Shown: positions 1-9,106, numbered from the stretch's first letter. The stretch: 64,000 bases of DNA from JAFGUF01 sp040883315 (GCA_040883315.1 JBFLKU010000025.1:1-64000), one strand, 5' to 3'. Numbers and translations are program-made. Notes: generated by a model not told the origin, from the letters alone.

Positions 1-1
1 A

Positions 2-253
2 AGCAAAGGCTCATATGCATATCTGCTGATAGTCAGACATGACTTTGAGAGCACAAATCAGGTGAACTATGCACTGAGAAGACTGCCAAAGGGAACACGA
101 CTGAAATCCAAAACAGTATCAGCAAGCGGAGTAGAGGTGACTATGGAAGTACGTCTGCCGGGAGACAACACAAATGTTGTAAACGAGCTGCTGAAGATAG
201 AGGGAGTATTCGATGCAACACTCGTCAGCTATCAGGGTGACTATGCTGCATAG
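2..253 (+). CDS. C-terminal end of a DUF4956-like membrane protein (5'-truncated by window)
   Basis: The reading frame is open from the first bases of the window (frame starting at base 2), so the gene begins upstream; the GTG at 62 is internal. About 83 residues are visible. The pattern (K/S)KTVS-x-G-VE-x-T-x-EVRL, then DNT-x-x-VN and a final VSY-x-GDY is what I recall for the cytoplasmic C-terminal domain of DUF4956 proteins, which carry several membrane helices further N-terminal; those would lie outside the window. No function is established for the family that I can state. A factor-independent terminator follows the stop. The assignment rests on recalled family pattern only. Confidence 0.6.
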   Translation, partial: SKGSYAYLLIVRHDFESTNQVNYALRRLPKGTRLKSKTVSASGVEVTMEVRLPGDNTNVVNELLKIEGVFDATLVSYQGDYAA

Positions 254-286
254 GGAAATATCAAAATAATTTTATAAATATATTTT

Positions 287-311
287 AAGACAGCTTGCGG
301 GCTGTCTTTTG
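287..311 (+). terminator. Rho-independent terminator after the DUF4956-like gene
   Basis: An 8-bp stem AAGACAGC / GCTGTCTT with a 6-base loop is followed by T residues, 34 bases after the stop codon. Confidence 0.8.
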
Positions 312-314
312 ACA

Positions 315-347
315 TATAAAAAACCCCACTTGATTTAAGTGAGGTTT
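315..347 (-). terminator. Terminator of the first pilin gene (minus strand)
   Basis: On the minus strand an 11-bp stem (AAACCTCACTT / AAGTGGGGTTT, one G-U pair, 5-base loop) runs into a T tract. It ends minus-strand transcription of the pilin gene at 375. Confidence 0.8.
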
Positions 348-374
348 AAGTTTTGATTTTATTGATTCAAATCA

Positions 375-779
375 TCAAGTAGCAGTATGATCGTAGGTCT
401 CGTTTAGTGAGAATTCATCTTGATTTACAACTTCTAGATATTCCAATGCAATCAGGAAGTTAGCATCTGTCATACCGGACAAATCGATTTCACATACAGT
501 ATTGAATTGGTCAACTGTAGTAATAGTATCTAGCTGAATTCCTTGAGCTGCAGCTGTACCAACAATAGGTGTTAGTAATGGATCTGCATCACACATAGCG
601 TTGTGAGCACTAATACTTGAAATGATTATGCGAGCATTTGAAAATGCTGCTGTACGAGCTGCACGATCTTGAATATTATTGTATGCAGGGACTGCAATAG
701 CAGCCAATATAGCGATAATAGCAACAACAACGATCAGTTCGATTAACGTGAAGCCCTTATTCTTCTTAGTTTTTTTCAT
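375..779 (-). CDS. Type IV pilin-like protein, copy 1
   Basis: A 134-residue prepilin. The class III signal is plain: a short basic leader (MKKTKKNKG), then FTLIELIVVVAIIAILAAIA, in which prepilin peptidase would cut after the G and Glu5 follows. The rest is a small Ala/Asp-rich globular part with two cysteines, ending ETYDHTAT. The ATG at 779 is chosen over an upstream in-frame start (845) because AAGGAAGGA sits 8-10 bases before it and family members start this way. It is a close paralogue of the gene at 956 and has its own promoter (868-896). Assembly would need PilC (1460) and an ATPase not seen here. Likely a pseudopilus or thin pilus subunit. Confidence 0.85.
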   Translation of the reverse strand: MKKTKKNKGFTLIELIVVVAIIAILAAIAVPAYNNIQDRAARTAAFSNARIIISSISAHNAMCDADPLLTPIVGTAAAQGIQLDTITTVDQFNTVCEIDLSGMTDANFLIALEYLEVVNQDEFSLNETYDHTAT

Positions 780-867
780 ATTCTTAATCCTTCCTTTCTG
801 AAACATGTGCATAAATTGCATAAAATTAGAGATTTTCAAAAGCATTTATAATGCTAGTGAAATTATT

Positions 868-896
868 ATTATATTAACTTAAAAAATTTGCAACAA
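868..896 (-). promoter_or_regulatory. SigA-type promoter for pilin copy 1
   Basis: On the minus strand TTGTTG, a 17-base spacer and a perfect TATAAT. The -35 overlaps the end of the preceding terminator, so copy 1 can be expressed separately from pilC and copy 2. Confidence 0.6.
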
Positions 897-921
897 AAAC
901 CTTGCTAAGCAGCAAGGTTTT
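896..921 (-). terminator. Terminator between the two pilin genes
   Basis: A perfect 11-bp stem (AAAACCTTGCT / AGCAAGGTTTT, 4-base loop) ending in T residues on the minus strand, 35 bases after the stop of pilin copy 2. Confidence 0.8.
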
Positions 922-955
922 ATATGTTGTTCAAAAGCTAAATATTTTACTCTAA

Positions 956-1360
956 TCAGGTAGCAGTATGGTCATATGTTTCGTCCAGTGAAAAATTGTC
1001 ACCGTCTACAACATCTAGGTATTGAAGAGCAATTGTGAAGTTAGCATCTGTCATACCTGATAGATCAATCTCGCATGCTGTGTTGAAATCGTCAACTGTT
1101 GTGATACCTGTCAAAGCAACTACGCCGCCTGATTCAGTTCCAACGATCTCTGTTAGAGTTGGGTCTGCATCGCACATAGCATTGTGAGCACTAATACTTG
1201 AAATAATAATACGAGCATTAGATAGAGCTGCTGTACGAGCTGCACGGTCTTGGATGTTGTTATATGCAGGAACTGCTATAGCTGCTAGTATAGCAATGAT
1301 TGCAACAACAACGATTAGTTCGATTAGTGTAAAGCCTTTGTTGTTTTTAGATCTTTTCAT
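956..1360 (-). CDS. Type IV pilin-like protein, copy 2
   Basis: A 134-residue prepilin with leader MKRSKNNKG, the FTLIE cleavage motif and a hydrophobic helix identical to copy 1. The first ~65 residues and the last residues (ETYDHTAT) are almost the same as copy 1; most differences lie around residues 66-85. Codon choice differs at many synonymous positions, so the duplication is not recent although the protein is conserved. RBS GGAGG precedes the ATG at 1360. It lies downstream of pilC on the same strand and ends at its own terminator. Probably a structural (pseudo)pilus subunit; which copy is the major subunit cannot be told. Confidence 0.85.
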   Translation of the reverse strand: MKRSKNNKGFTLIELIVVVAIIAILAAIAVPAYNNIQDRAARTAALSNARIIISSISAHNAMCDADPTLTEIVGTESGGVVALTGITTVDDFNTACEIDLSGMTDANFTIALQYLDVVDGDNFSLDETYDHTAT

Positions 1361-1459
1361 CTTGTTAATCCTCCATTTTTCGCCTTCCGGCTTTTTATAT
1401 ATTTAATATATTATTTAAATAATATACTAAAATAAAATTTTCTTTTTTCCAAGGGTATA

Positions 1460-2665
1460 CTACACTAAGTTACCCATATTGAACATCGGAATCATTATTG
1501 CTAAAACGATGAATAAAACAATTCCACCTAGAACCAAAGTAATTGCCGGCTCCATCATGCCCATTAGCTGAGATACAGCATTTTCTGATTCTTCCTCGTA
1601 ATAATCTGATACTTTTGTCAGCAAATCATCCAAAGTACCGGACTCTTCACCAACCTTTACCATCTGCGATACCATAACGGGGAATATTGCTGCAGCTGTT
1701 ATAGATTCTGATAATGGTACGCCTTGCTTGATTTTTGAAGTCGCATTTACCAGGCGTTCCTCAACGTATTTATTTATCATAGACCTTGCTGTTATATCCA
1801 TGGAGTCCGTTAGGGAAACACCAGATGCAAACAGCGTAGATAGAGTTCTTGTAAACCTAGATGCTAAGATTTTTCCATAAAGCTTACCAATCATAGGTAT
1901 TTTTGTTTTAAATTTATCAAAACCCAATCGTCCTTGTTCTGTTCTCAGGAACACCCAGAACAAAACAGCAATTATTGCAGTTATTGCAATCATCAAGCCA
2001 AGATAGTTTTCCACGAAGTCACTCATGTCAATAAGTGCCTGTGTTATGCCTGGCAGGTCAGCTCCGGCACCTGCAAACATAGCTTCGAAAGTAGGAACAA
2101 CTTTTTTCAAAAGGATTATAACAACTACTACCACAACAATAGCTAAAATAGTAGGGTATGTCATAGCTCCTTTTATCTTTGATTTTTGCTTCGCATCCTT
2201 CTTGAACATTATACCCATTCTTCTGAAGGATAGCTCCAATGTACCTGATGCTTCGCCTGCTTCAATCATAGATATGAAGATTCCGGGGAACCTTTTGCTA
2301 TGTTCTCTAAAAGCGTTTGACATCGAAGTTCCGGAACGTACTTTTTCGCTTACGTCTGCCAATACTTTCTGCAAGTCCTTGTTTTCGCACTGTGTAATCA
2401 TCATCTCCAGACCTTTGACCATCGGTACGCCGGAGCGAAGAATAGCACCAAACTGCTCGCAAAAAATATAAACAACCTTCAAGCTAATTTTTGAAAAGAT
2501 AACAATATCTTTATTAGCCAAAGTTTCTGCTTGTTTAGTTATTTCTAGAGGGAAAAAATGCTTCTCGCGTATCATTGCACGAACATCGTCGGCACTTGAA
2601 GCTTCGTAAACTCCCTCAATAATCTGACCCTGACTGTTGGACGCTTTATATTTGTACTTATCCAC
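1460..2665 (-). CDS. pilC: PilC/GspF-type inner-membrane platform protein of type IV pili or type II secretion
   Basis: A 401-residue protein, normal family length. N-terminal cytoplasmic segment (YKYKA...GQIIEGVYEA) followed by two T2SSF domains (about 70-190 and 270-395), each ending in hydrophobic helices; membrane segments are clear near residues 165-190, 215-245 and 370-395. This protein anchors the assembly ATPase and pilin polymerisation in the membrane. Start is GTG at 2665, supported by GAGGAG five bases upstream. It is followed by the two pilin genes. No PilB, PilT, PilD or PilM-Q genes are in the window, so the locus is only part of a system. Confidence 0.9.
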   Translation of the reverse strand: MDKYKYKASNSQGQIIEGVYEASSADDVRAMIREKHFFPLEITKQAETLANKDIVIFSKISLKVVYIFCEQFGAILRSGVPMVKGLEMMITQCENKDLQKVLADVSEKVRSGTSMSNAFREHSKRFPGIFISMIEAGEASGTLELSFRRMGIMFKKDAKQKSKIKGAMTYPTILAIVVVVVVIILLKKVVPTFEAMFAGAGADLPGITQALIDMSDFVENYLGLMIAITAIIAVLFWVFLRTEQGRLGFDKFKTKIPMIGKLYGKILASRFTRTLSTLFASGVSLTDSMDITARSMINKYVEERLVNATSKIKQGVPLSESITAAAIFPVMVSQMVKVGEESGTLDDLLTKVSDYYEEESENAVSQLMGMMEPAITLVLGGIVLFIVLAIMIPMFNMGNLV

Positions 2666-2765
2666 TCAATCTCTCCTCGTCACTATCTACCTATTATAGC
2701 CCCAAACTCTTTAAAAAAGATAAATTAACCATATTTATTTGTACAAACTGCACATATATATAAAT

Positions 2766-2793
2766 ATTATAACACAAGTTGCCATAATCACAA
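2766..2793 (-). promoter_or_regulatory. Candidate promoter for pilC and pilin copy 2
   Basis: Minus strand TTGTGA, a 16-base spacer and TATAAT, about 95 bases before the pilC GTG. Confidence 0.45.
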
Positions 2794-3090
2794 TAATATA
2801 AACATGATAAATATGTAATTTTTATGTCATTTTTGTTAATTTATTTTATTTATCTGTATTATAGCATAAAAAAACACATAAATACATATTAAAATATTAA
2901 CATATTGTAACTATTCTTTTAATAGAAAGCATCATTATACACTAAAAATATAATAATTATCTAGGTTGATATGATTTTAAAAAATGACAACTCTCTTCAC
3001 CCAATTCTAAATATTATATAAGAGAATTTATTCATTTTCAAACAGCTATTTTGTAATAAACTATAAAAGCCAAAAAACGCAAAAATCACC

Positions 3091-3120
3091 TTGACATCAA
3101 TTAACTCATAGCATTATAAT
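3091..3120 (+). promoter_or_regulatory. Consensus SigA promoter for nifJ
   Basis: Perfect TTGACA and TATAAT hexamers with an 18-base spacer, giving a leader of about 110 bases before the nifJ ATG. Confidence 0.8.
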
Positions 3121-3236
3121 TAGTAGTTGGATATAGCAATAGTAATTTCATATTATATTTTGGTTAAAATCACACTGCTTTTTAAGTTAGGTGTTCTTAA
3201 TATTTTACAACAAAACAAATTTCGAGGAGGCTACAA

Positions 3237-6200
3237 ATGGCTAAAAAACTAACCATGGATGGCAACACAGCTGCCAGCCACGTGGCATATGCGTTTTCAG
3301 ACGTTGCTGCCATCTACCCAATTACACCATCCTCACCTATGGCTGAAGTTGCAGACGTAAATGCAGCTTATGGTCTCAAGAACCTTATGGGACAACCACT
3401 TAAGGTTACTGAGATGCAATCAGAAGGTGGAGCTGCAGGTGCTGTACACGGATCATTGGCAGCAGGTGCATTAACAACTACATTTACAGCATCACAAGGA
3501 TTATTGCTGATGATTCCTAACATGTATAAAATTGCCGGCGAATTGCTGCCAGGCGTTTTTCATGTAAGTGCTCGCTCTCTGGCAACACACGCTTTATCAA
3601 TCTTTGGTGACCATGCAGACGTTATGGCTGCACGTCAAACAGGATTTGCAATGCTTTCATCAAACTCTGTTCAAGAGGCTATGGATATGGCATTGGTTTC
3701 CCACCTATCAGCCCTAAATTCTTCTGTACCATTCCTTCATTTCTTTGACGGTTTCCGTACTTCTCATGAAGTGCAAAAGATAGATGTAATCGATTATGAA
3801 GATATGAAAAAACTGGTTCCGTGGGATAAAATCCAAGAGTTCAGAGACAGAGCTATGAATCCTGAACATCCACATCTGCAAGGTACTGCACAAAACCCAG
3901 ACATATACTTCCAAGGCAGAGAAGCTGCAAACAAGTATTATGATGCTGTTCCTGCAATTGTTGAAGATGCAATGGAAAAGGTATCAAAACTGACAGGCCG
4001 CGAATACAATCTATTTGACTATGTAGGTGCTAAAGATGCAACAAGCATAATCATTTTGATGGGTTCAGGTGCTGACACAGCAGACGAGACAGTACAATAT
4101 CTAACTTCAAAAGGTGAAAAAGTAGGTATTATCAAGGTTCGTCTGTACAGACCATTCTCAATTGAGCATTTCGTAAAAGCTATCCCTGCTTCAGTTAAGA
4201 AAATTGCTGTACTGGACAGAACAAAAGAAACTGGTTCAGTTGGCGAGCCTCTGTATGTTGACGTGGCTTCTGCATTGCGTGAAGCAGGACGCGAAGTAGA
4301 CGTATTGATAGGCGGACGCTACGGAATGGGTTCAAAAGAATTTACTCCATCTATGGTCAAGGCTGTATACGACAATTTGAACGGCGAAGCCAAAAACCAC
4401 TTTACAGTAGGTATTGATGATGATGTAACAAACACATCAATCGAGATAAAAGAGGAAATAAATGCAGTTCCAGAAGGAACTATCTCATGTAAATTCTATG
4501 GCTTGGGTTCAGACGGTACAGTTGGTGCAAATAAGAACTCAATTAAGATCATCGGTGACCATACAGATATGTATGCTCAAGGTTATTTCTCATATGACTC
4601 TAAAAAGTCCGGTGGTTTTACAGTATCACACTTAAGATTTGGTAAAAAAGAAATCAAGTCAACTTATCTAATAGACAGTGCTGACTTTATTGCATGCCAT
4701 AATCAATCATATGTAACTCGTTATGATATATTAAAGGGCATCAAAAATGGTGCAACATTCCTATTGAATTCCGGCTGGAGTGCAGAAGAGATGGATGAGA
4801 AACTTCCGGCATCTCTAAAGAACATAATTGCAAAGAAGAACCTGAAGTTCTATAACGTTGATGCAGCTAAGGTAGCAGAAGGCGTAGGAATGCGCGGACG
4901 TATCAATACAGTTATGCAGGCTGCATTCTTCAAGCTTTCAGGCGTTATTCCATATGAAGACGCTGAAAAATACATGAAAAAAGCTGTTGATAAATCATAC
5001 GGCAAAAAGGGCGAAGACATAGTTAAGATGAACTATGCAGCTATTGATAATGCTGTAGCAGGCATAGAAGAAATCAACTATCCTGACAGCTGGGCAACGA
5101 CAACAGAAGGTGCAGAGCCACAATATGTTAAAGGTGATGACTACGTAAACAGCGTTATTTCACCAATAGTTGCACAAAAAGGTGATGACCTGCCAGTATC
5201 AGCATTCGATCCTGCAGGACGTTTCCCAACAGGAACAACAATGTATGAAAAACGCGGCATAGCAGACTATGTTCCACACTGGATTTCAGAAAACTGCATC
5301 CAATGCAACCAATGTTCACTAGTTTGCCCGCATGCTGTAATCAGACCTATACTGATAGACGAAGGTGCTGACAGACCAGAAGGCTTTGATACAGTTAAGC
5401 CAATAGGTAAAGGATTTGAAGGCAAAGAATATCGTATTCAAATATCTCCAATGGATTGTACCGGCTGCGGAAACTGTGCAGACATCTGCCCAGGACGCAA
5501 AGGTGAAAAAGCACTGGAAATGAAAGAATATGAGGGAGAGCTAGACCAAGCATCATTGTTTGACTTTGCAGTACAATTACCAGAAAATCAAGTGGATATT
5601 TCAAGCCCGAATGTAAAGAACACACAATTCCTGAAGCCTCTATTCGAGTTCTCAGGTGCATGTGCAGGCTGCGGCGAAACACCATATGTAAAGCTTATCA
5701 CACAACTTTATGGCGATAGAATGGTAGTAGCAAATGCTACAGGCTGTTCATCTATCTATGGTGGATCAGCTCCAACAGTTCCATACACAATAAACCAAGA
5801 CGGCAACGGACCTACATGGGCAAACTCATTGTTTGAAGATAATGCAGAGTTCGGATTTGGTATGGTTCTATCATATAGCCAACGTCGTGACAATATTGAA
5901 CGCATCATGACAGAAGCTATGGATAGTGCATCAGCAGATGCAAAGGCAGCCTTTGCTGAATGGATTGAAAATAAAGAAAATGCAGAAGGCTCAAAGGCAG
6001 CATCAAAGAAAGTATGTGCAGTTCTTGACAAAGAGGGCAGCAAATACAAAGAACTAGATTCAATGCGTGACATGCTGGTTAAAAAATCCGTATGGGTTAT
6101 CGGCGGCGACGGATGGGCATATGACATCGGATACGGCGGATTGGACCACGTGCTGGCAATGGGCGAAGATATCAACGTTTTAGTTGTTGATACAGAAGTT

Positions 6201-6734
6201 TATTCCAATACAGGTGGTCAGGCATCAAAAGCCACACCAACCGGTTCTGTTGCCAAATTCGCAGCTGCAGGAAAACGCACACGTAAAAAAGACCTTGGCA
6301 TGATGGCAATGAGCTATGGCTATGTATATGTAGCATCAGTATCTATGGGTGCAAACCCAGCTCAGCTTGTAAAAGCGGTTACAGAGGCTGAGGCATATCC
6401 AGGTCCATCAATTGTTATAGCATATGCTCCATGTATCAACCACGGTATCAACATGGGCAGATCCCAAGCAGAAATGAAAAAAGCTGTAGAAACAGGATAC
6501 TGGCCATTGTATCGCTTTAATCCAGCACTAGGTGATGAGGGCAAAAACCCATTCATATTGGATTCAAAAGAGCCTACAATGGGATACGGCGAATTCCTGA
6601 AAGGCGAACGCCGCTACACAACATTGGTGTCACAGTTCCCAGAAGCAGCAGAAAAGCTGTTTGTGGATGCAGAAAACGAAGCAAAGAAACGTTTGGAAAC
6701 ATACAAAAAGCTTGCTGAGGAACGCATACTGTAA
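3237..6734 (+). CDS. nifJ: Pyruvate:ferredoxin (flavodoxin) oxidoreductase
   Basis: A 1165-residue single-chain PFOR, normal length. It oxidises pyruvate with CoA to acetyl-CoA and CO2 and reduces ferredoxin. N-terminal TPP/pyrimidine domain begins TMDGNTAASHVAYAFSD with YPITPSSPMAE; two 4Fe-4S motifs lie near residues 687 (CIQCNQCSLVCP) and 740 (CTGCGNCADICP); the third cluster is ligated by CAGCGETPY (~808), ATGCSS (~834) and the C of CINHG (~1066); the TPP-pyrophosphate domain shows GGDGWAYDIGYGGLDHV and NTGGQASKATPTG. RBS GAGGAGG sits eight bases before the ATG. Monocistronic, with a strong promoter and terminator. With AckA nearby it indicates pyruvate fermentation to acetate. Confidence 0.97.
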   Translation: MAKKLTMDGNTAASHVAYAFSDVAAIYPITPSSPMAEVADVNAAYGLKNLMGQPLKVTEMQSEGGAAGAVHGSLAAGALTTTFTASQGLLLMIPNMYKIAGELLPGVFHVSARSLATHALSIFGDHADVMAARQTGFAMLSSNSVQEAMDMALVSHLSALNSSVPFLHFFDGFRTSHEVQKIDVIDYEDMKKLVPWDKIQEFRDRAMNPEHPHLQGTAQNPDIYFQGREAANKYYDAVPAIVEDAMEKVSKLTGREYNLFDYVGAKDATSIIILMGSGADTADETVQYLTSKGEKVGIIKVRLYRPFSIEHFVKAIPASVKKIAVLDRTKETGSVGEPLYVDVASALREAGREVDVLIGGRYGMGSKEFTPSMVKAVYDNLNGEAKNHFTVGIDDDVTNTSIEIKEEINAVPEGTISCKFYGLGSDGTVGANKNSIKIIGDHTDMYAQGYFSYDSKKSGGFTVSHLRFGKKEIKSTYLIDSADFIACHNQSYVTRYDILKGIKNGATFLLNSGWSAEEMDEKLPASLKNIIAKKNLKFYNVDAAKVAEGVGMRGRINTVMQAAFFKLSGVIPYEDAEKYMKKAVDKSYGKKGEDIVKMNYAAIDNAVAGIEEINYPDSWATTTEGAEPQYVKGDDYVNSVISPIVAQKGDDLPVSAFDPAGRFPTGTTMYEKRGIADYVPHWISENCIQCNQCSLVCPHAVIRPILIDEGADRPEGFDTVKPIGKGFEGKEYRIQISPMDCTGCGNCADICPGRKGEKALEMKEYEGELDQASLFDFAVQLPENQVDISSPNVKNTQFLKPLFEFSGACAGCGETPYVKLITQLYGDRMVVANATGCSSIYGGSAPTVPYTINQDGNGPTWANSLFEDNAEFGFGMVLSYSQRRDNIERIMTEAMDSASADAKAAFAEWIENKENAEGSKAASKKVCAVLDKEGSKYKELDSMRDMLVKKSVWVIGGDGWAYDIGYGGLDHVLAMGEDINVLVVDTEVYSNTGGQASKATPTGSVAKFAAAGKRTRKKDLGMMAMSYGYVYVASVSMGANPAQLVKAVTEAEAYPGPSIVIAYAPCINHGINMGRSQAEMKKAVETGYWPLYRFNPALGDEGKNPFILDSKEPTMGYGEFLKGERRYTTLVSQFPEAAEKLFVDAENEAKKRLETYKKLAEERIL

Positions 6735-6759
6735 TACACAGAAAACAAATAAAAACAAA

Positions 6760-6793
6760 AATGCCTCGGATTTATTTCCGAGGCATTCTTTTT
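6760..6793. terminator. Bidirectional terminator between nifJ and sfsA
   Basis: A perfect 11-bp stem AATGCCTCGGA / TCCGAGGCATT with T runs on both sides serves converging nifJ and sfsA. Confidence 0.85.
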
Positions 6794-6822
6794 GCAAATA
6801 ATTAAGAGCTGGTAAATACTTT

Positions 6823-7842
6823 TTATAATCTAACTGGACAGTTATTGTTAATCGCAATAGAATCTTCTGTAACATAGCAATCGTATGCCAATATATTTAC
6901 GCCTTGCTTTTGTGCTTGCTTAAGAGCTTCTCCAAACTCTGGGTGGGTTCTATAATTAGGTGTGAAATATTTGGCAGTATTCATTTGTATTACAAAGATT
7001 ATATAGCTTTCATATCCTTCACTCTTTGCCTTCATTAGCTGATGAACATGGTGCACGCCTCGCTCGGTAGGCGCATCTGGGAACATCGCTATACCGTTCT
7101 CCTCCAATGTCACACCCTTTACTTCCAGAAGAACTTTTTTGTCTTTTGTCTTTATAAAAAAATCAATTCGAGAATCACCGTATTTATATTCCGGCTTAAT
7201 ATATTCTACATCTTTAAACAAATTACCCTGCAGAAGCCATTTGTGCATGGCTTTGTTTGGCACTTGGGAATCAATATTAATAATCATATCGCCTTTTAAC
7301 ACGGATATAAGAGAATAGTTAGTTTTTCTTTTTGGGTTGCTGTGCTGCTTCACATATACAGTGCTGCCGGGAATCAGCAGCTCTTTGCAACGCCCTGTGT
7401 TTTTTACATGGCATATATGCTGTTCGCCTTCAATTTCGATATTAGCAATAAATCTATTGGGGCGGCTCAAAAATTTCGCTTGTTGCATATTTGAGTATAC
7501 TACTTTGTTTGGATTGAAAGAATAGTTCACAGCCACCTTTACTGCATGAAGAGCGTACTCTTCGTCATACTTCATCTCTACGCTGTCAGCTTTTCTTTTG
7601 CTATCCGGCAGAAGAGAGTCTATAACATCCAAAGAGTTTTTATCATTTGACTTGAAAGAAAAGTGATTTTTATGGCAGCAAAAAGATACATACGAACTGT
7701 CTGCTTTGTATTCTATTTCTTTTCTATTTATATGTTCTGTCACATTTGGGAAATGATTATTTATATATTCAGATATTTGCTCTATGATAGGGCAATTCAC
7801 AAGATTAAGGCTATCTAAATGTTTTTTTACATGAAAAGTCAT
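6823..7842 (-). CDS. sfsA: SfsA-family protein with an N-terminal DUF1801-like extension
   Basis: 339 residues from the ATG at 7842; usual SfsA is about 230. The C-terminal part (from about residue 110) is SfsA: FLSRPNRFIANIEI, HVKNTGRCKELL, DSRIDFF, VLLEVKGVTLE, FPDAPTERGVHHVHQL, with the acidic/Lys nuclease-like core D...EVK. SfsA is annotated as a sugar-fermentation stimulation protein or DNA/RNA nuclease. The first ~105 residues (LNLVNCPIIEQISEYINNHF, SSYVSFCCHKNHFSF) look like DUF1801, the iron-chaperone/YdhG fold. A GTG at 7863 would add seven residues but lies inside the promoter. No Shine-Dalgarno is present: a consensus promoter ends seven bases before the ATG, so the message may be leaderless. 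SfsA call firm; the extension call is moderate. Confidence 0.88.
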   Translation of the reverse strand: MTFHVKKHLDSLNLVNCPIIEQISEYINNHFPNVTEHINRKEIEYKADSSYVSFCCHKNHFSFKSNDKNSLDVIDSLLPDSKRKADSVEMKYDEEYALHAVKVAVNYSFNPNKVVYSNMQQAKFLSRPNRFIANIEIEGEQHICHVKNTGRCKELLIPGSTVYVKQHSNPKRKTNYSLISVLKGDMIINIDSQVPNKAMHKWLLQGNLFKDVEYIKPEYKYGDSRIDFFIKTKDKKVLLEVKGVTLEENGIAMFPDAPTERGVHHVHQLMKAKSEGYESYIIFVIQMNTAKYFTPNYRTHPEFGEALKQAQKQGVNILAYDCYVTEDSIAINNNCPVRL

Positions 7843-7849
7843 GATAAGA

Positions 7850-7878
7850 ATGATATAACACACAAATTACATTGTCAA
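7850..7878 (-). promoter_or_regulatory. SigA promoter immediately before sfsA (leaderless configuration)
   Basis: Minus strand TTGACA, 17-base spacer, TATCAT, then only TCTTATC before the ATG. Transcription would start at or next to the start codon. Confidence 0.65.
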
Positions 7879-7894
7879 CAAAATAATGTAATTA

Positions 7895-9106
7895 TTAATA
7901 GACAGTTAATTTTTGCGTATAGTCTTGGTTAAACAAAAAATGCTTTTCTATGCTCATATTGTATAGATTGGTGGCCGCTATGTCCTTTTGCAGCATTTTT
8001 ATCTGAAGACTGCTATTTAGGTCTGGGTTTGCAGCTGAGATGACCACAGGTATTTTGGATTGCTTTGTCAGCGTGCCCAATGCACTTCGCTTTTCTTCTT
8101 TTATCCCCAGCACTCTGGCATATAGGGGCAGGTTTTTTCTAATCTGCAAAACAGAATCGGAAGAAATGCCTAGAACGCTGTGCATAATAGCTCGTGAAAC
8201 GCGGGCATAGGTGAACCTACGAGTAGAAACATTATCTATATATTCGTACATGCTTTTGGAAGCGGATACAGCCTTTATCATGCGGTTGTATAGCTCCTCA
8301 TTTCCGTCTGATACTTTTTTAATACTATCGGGGCTAGTAGCTAGAACATGCAGAAAATGCGAATACATCAATTCAATATTACCAGGTGTATTATTTGCAA
8401 GATAGCTCTCTAATATTTCATAGCACTGCAAAGGCATAAAACTGGAATAATCCTTTGATGAATGTATCAGCTGCCTGATGGCAGTAGCGCTCGCGATAGA
8501 GCTTTTAGGAGATGATTCGTGGTATGCGTCGCCTACTCTAGGCACAGGAATGGGTTGGATTTTTGATTTCAGCTTATATATTGCATTTCTATATGCTATT
8601 TCTAAAATTGCATTAGGGCTTTTCAATATGCTGGTATTATCTTCACTAGATATTTGCTGAAAAGCTAGAGCTCTAGCCTGAGGATAGCCTAAGCCATCTT
8701 TTATATTTGACTGTATATGTTTTTCAAACTTGCGTGTAGGATTATTTGTGATGTTGACGAATTGGTCTATTATCTTTCTGTCTTTTTCTGAAATAGCCTC
8801 CGTACCGTATGAAATATAATCAGTACCGATACCATCTAGTATGCCGACGCCGCCTAAGGCAAAGTATTCTGCAGGCTGCAATACATAGCACACAGGAAGC
8901 TCAATCACTATATCTGCTCCCTGAGAAAGTGCCATTTTTGCTCTTTCATATTTTGATGCAATTGCCATATCACCTCGCTGGGTGAACATGCCACTCATAA
9001 TTACAACACAAATATCTGCACTGGATTGCTTTTTCGCATTATCCATCTGCAGCTTGTGTCCGTTATGAAACGGATTATATTCAGCAATTATTCCGCAAAT
9101 CTTCAT
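7895..9106 (-). CDS. tmcAL: tRNA(Met) cytidine acetate ligase (YlbM/DUF795 family)
   Basis: 403 residues, normal length. The N-terminal nucleotidyltransferase-like motif GIIAEYNPFHNGHKLQM (HxGH) and VVIMSGMFTQRGD, KYERAKMAL, GADIVIELP, SYG are diagnostic for TmcAL. The enzyme activates acetate with ATP and acetylates C34 of elongator tRNA-Met (known for the family). It is divergent from acetate kinase, a neighbour pairing that fits its use of acetate. ATG at 9106; the nearest Shine-Dalgarno-like AAGG is about 15 bases upstream, so initiation looks weak. It ends 53 bases before the sfsA ATG, with the sfsA promoter between. Confidence 0.93.
   Translation of the reverse strand: MKICGIIAEYNPFHNGHKLQMDNAKKQSSADICVVIMSGMFTQRGDMAIASKYERAKMALSQGADIVIELPVCYVLQPAEYFALGGVGILDGIGTDYISYGTEAISEKDRKIIDQFVNITNNPTRKFEKHIQSNIKDGLGYPQARALAFQQISSEDNTSILKSPNAILEIAYRNAIYKLKSKIQPIPVPRVGDAYHESSPKSSIASATAIRQLIHSSKDYSSFMPLQCYEILESYLANNTPGNIELMYSHFLHVLATSPDSIKKVSDGNEELYNRMIKAVSASKSMYEYIDNVSTRRFTYARVSRAIMHSVLGISSDSVLQIRKNLPLYARVLGIKEEKRSALGTLTKQSKIPVVISAANPDLNSSLQIKMLQKDIAATNLYNMSIEKHFLFNQDYTQKLTVY

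Larger units (their letters stand above)
2666..3236. other. AT-rich divergent intergenic region between pilC and nifJ
   Basis: 571 bases without a gene. It holds a candidate promoter on each strand (2766-2793 minus, 3091-3120 plus). The middle is very AT-rich with no open frame or long repeat that I can see. Confidence 0.7.
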
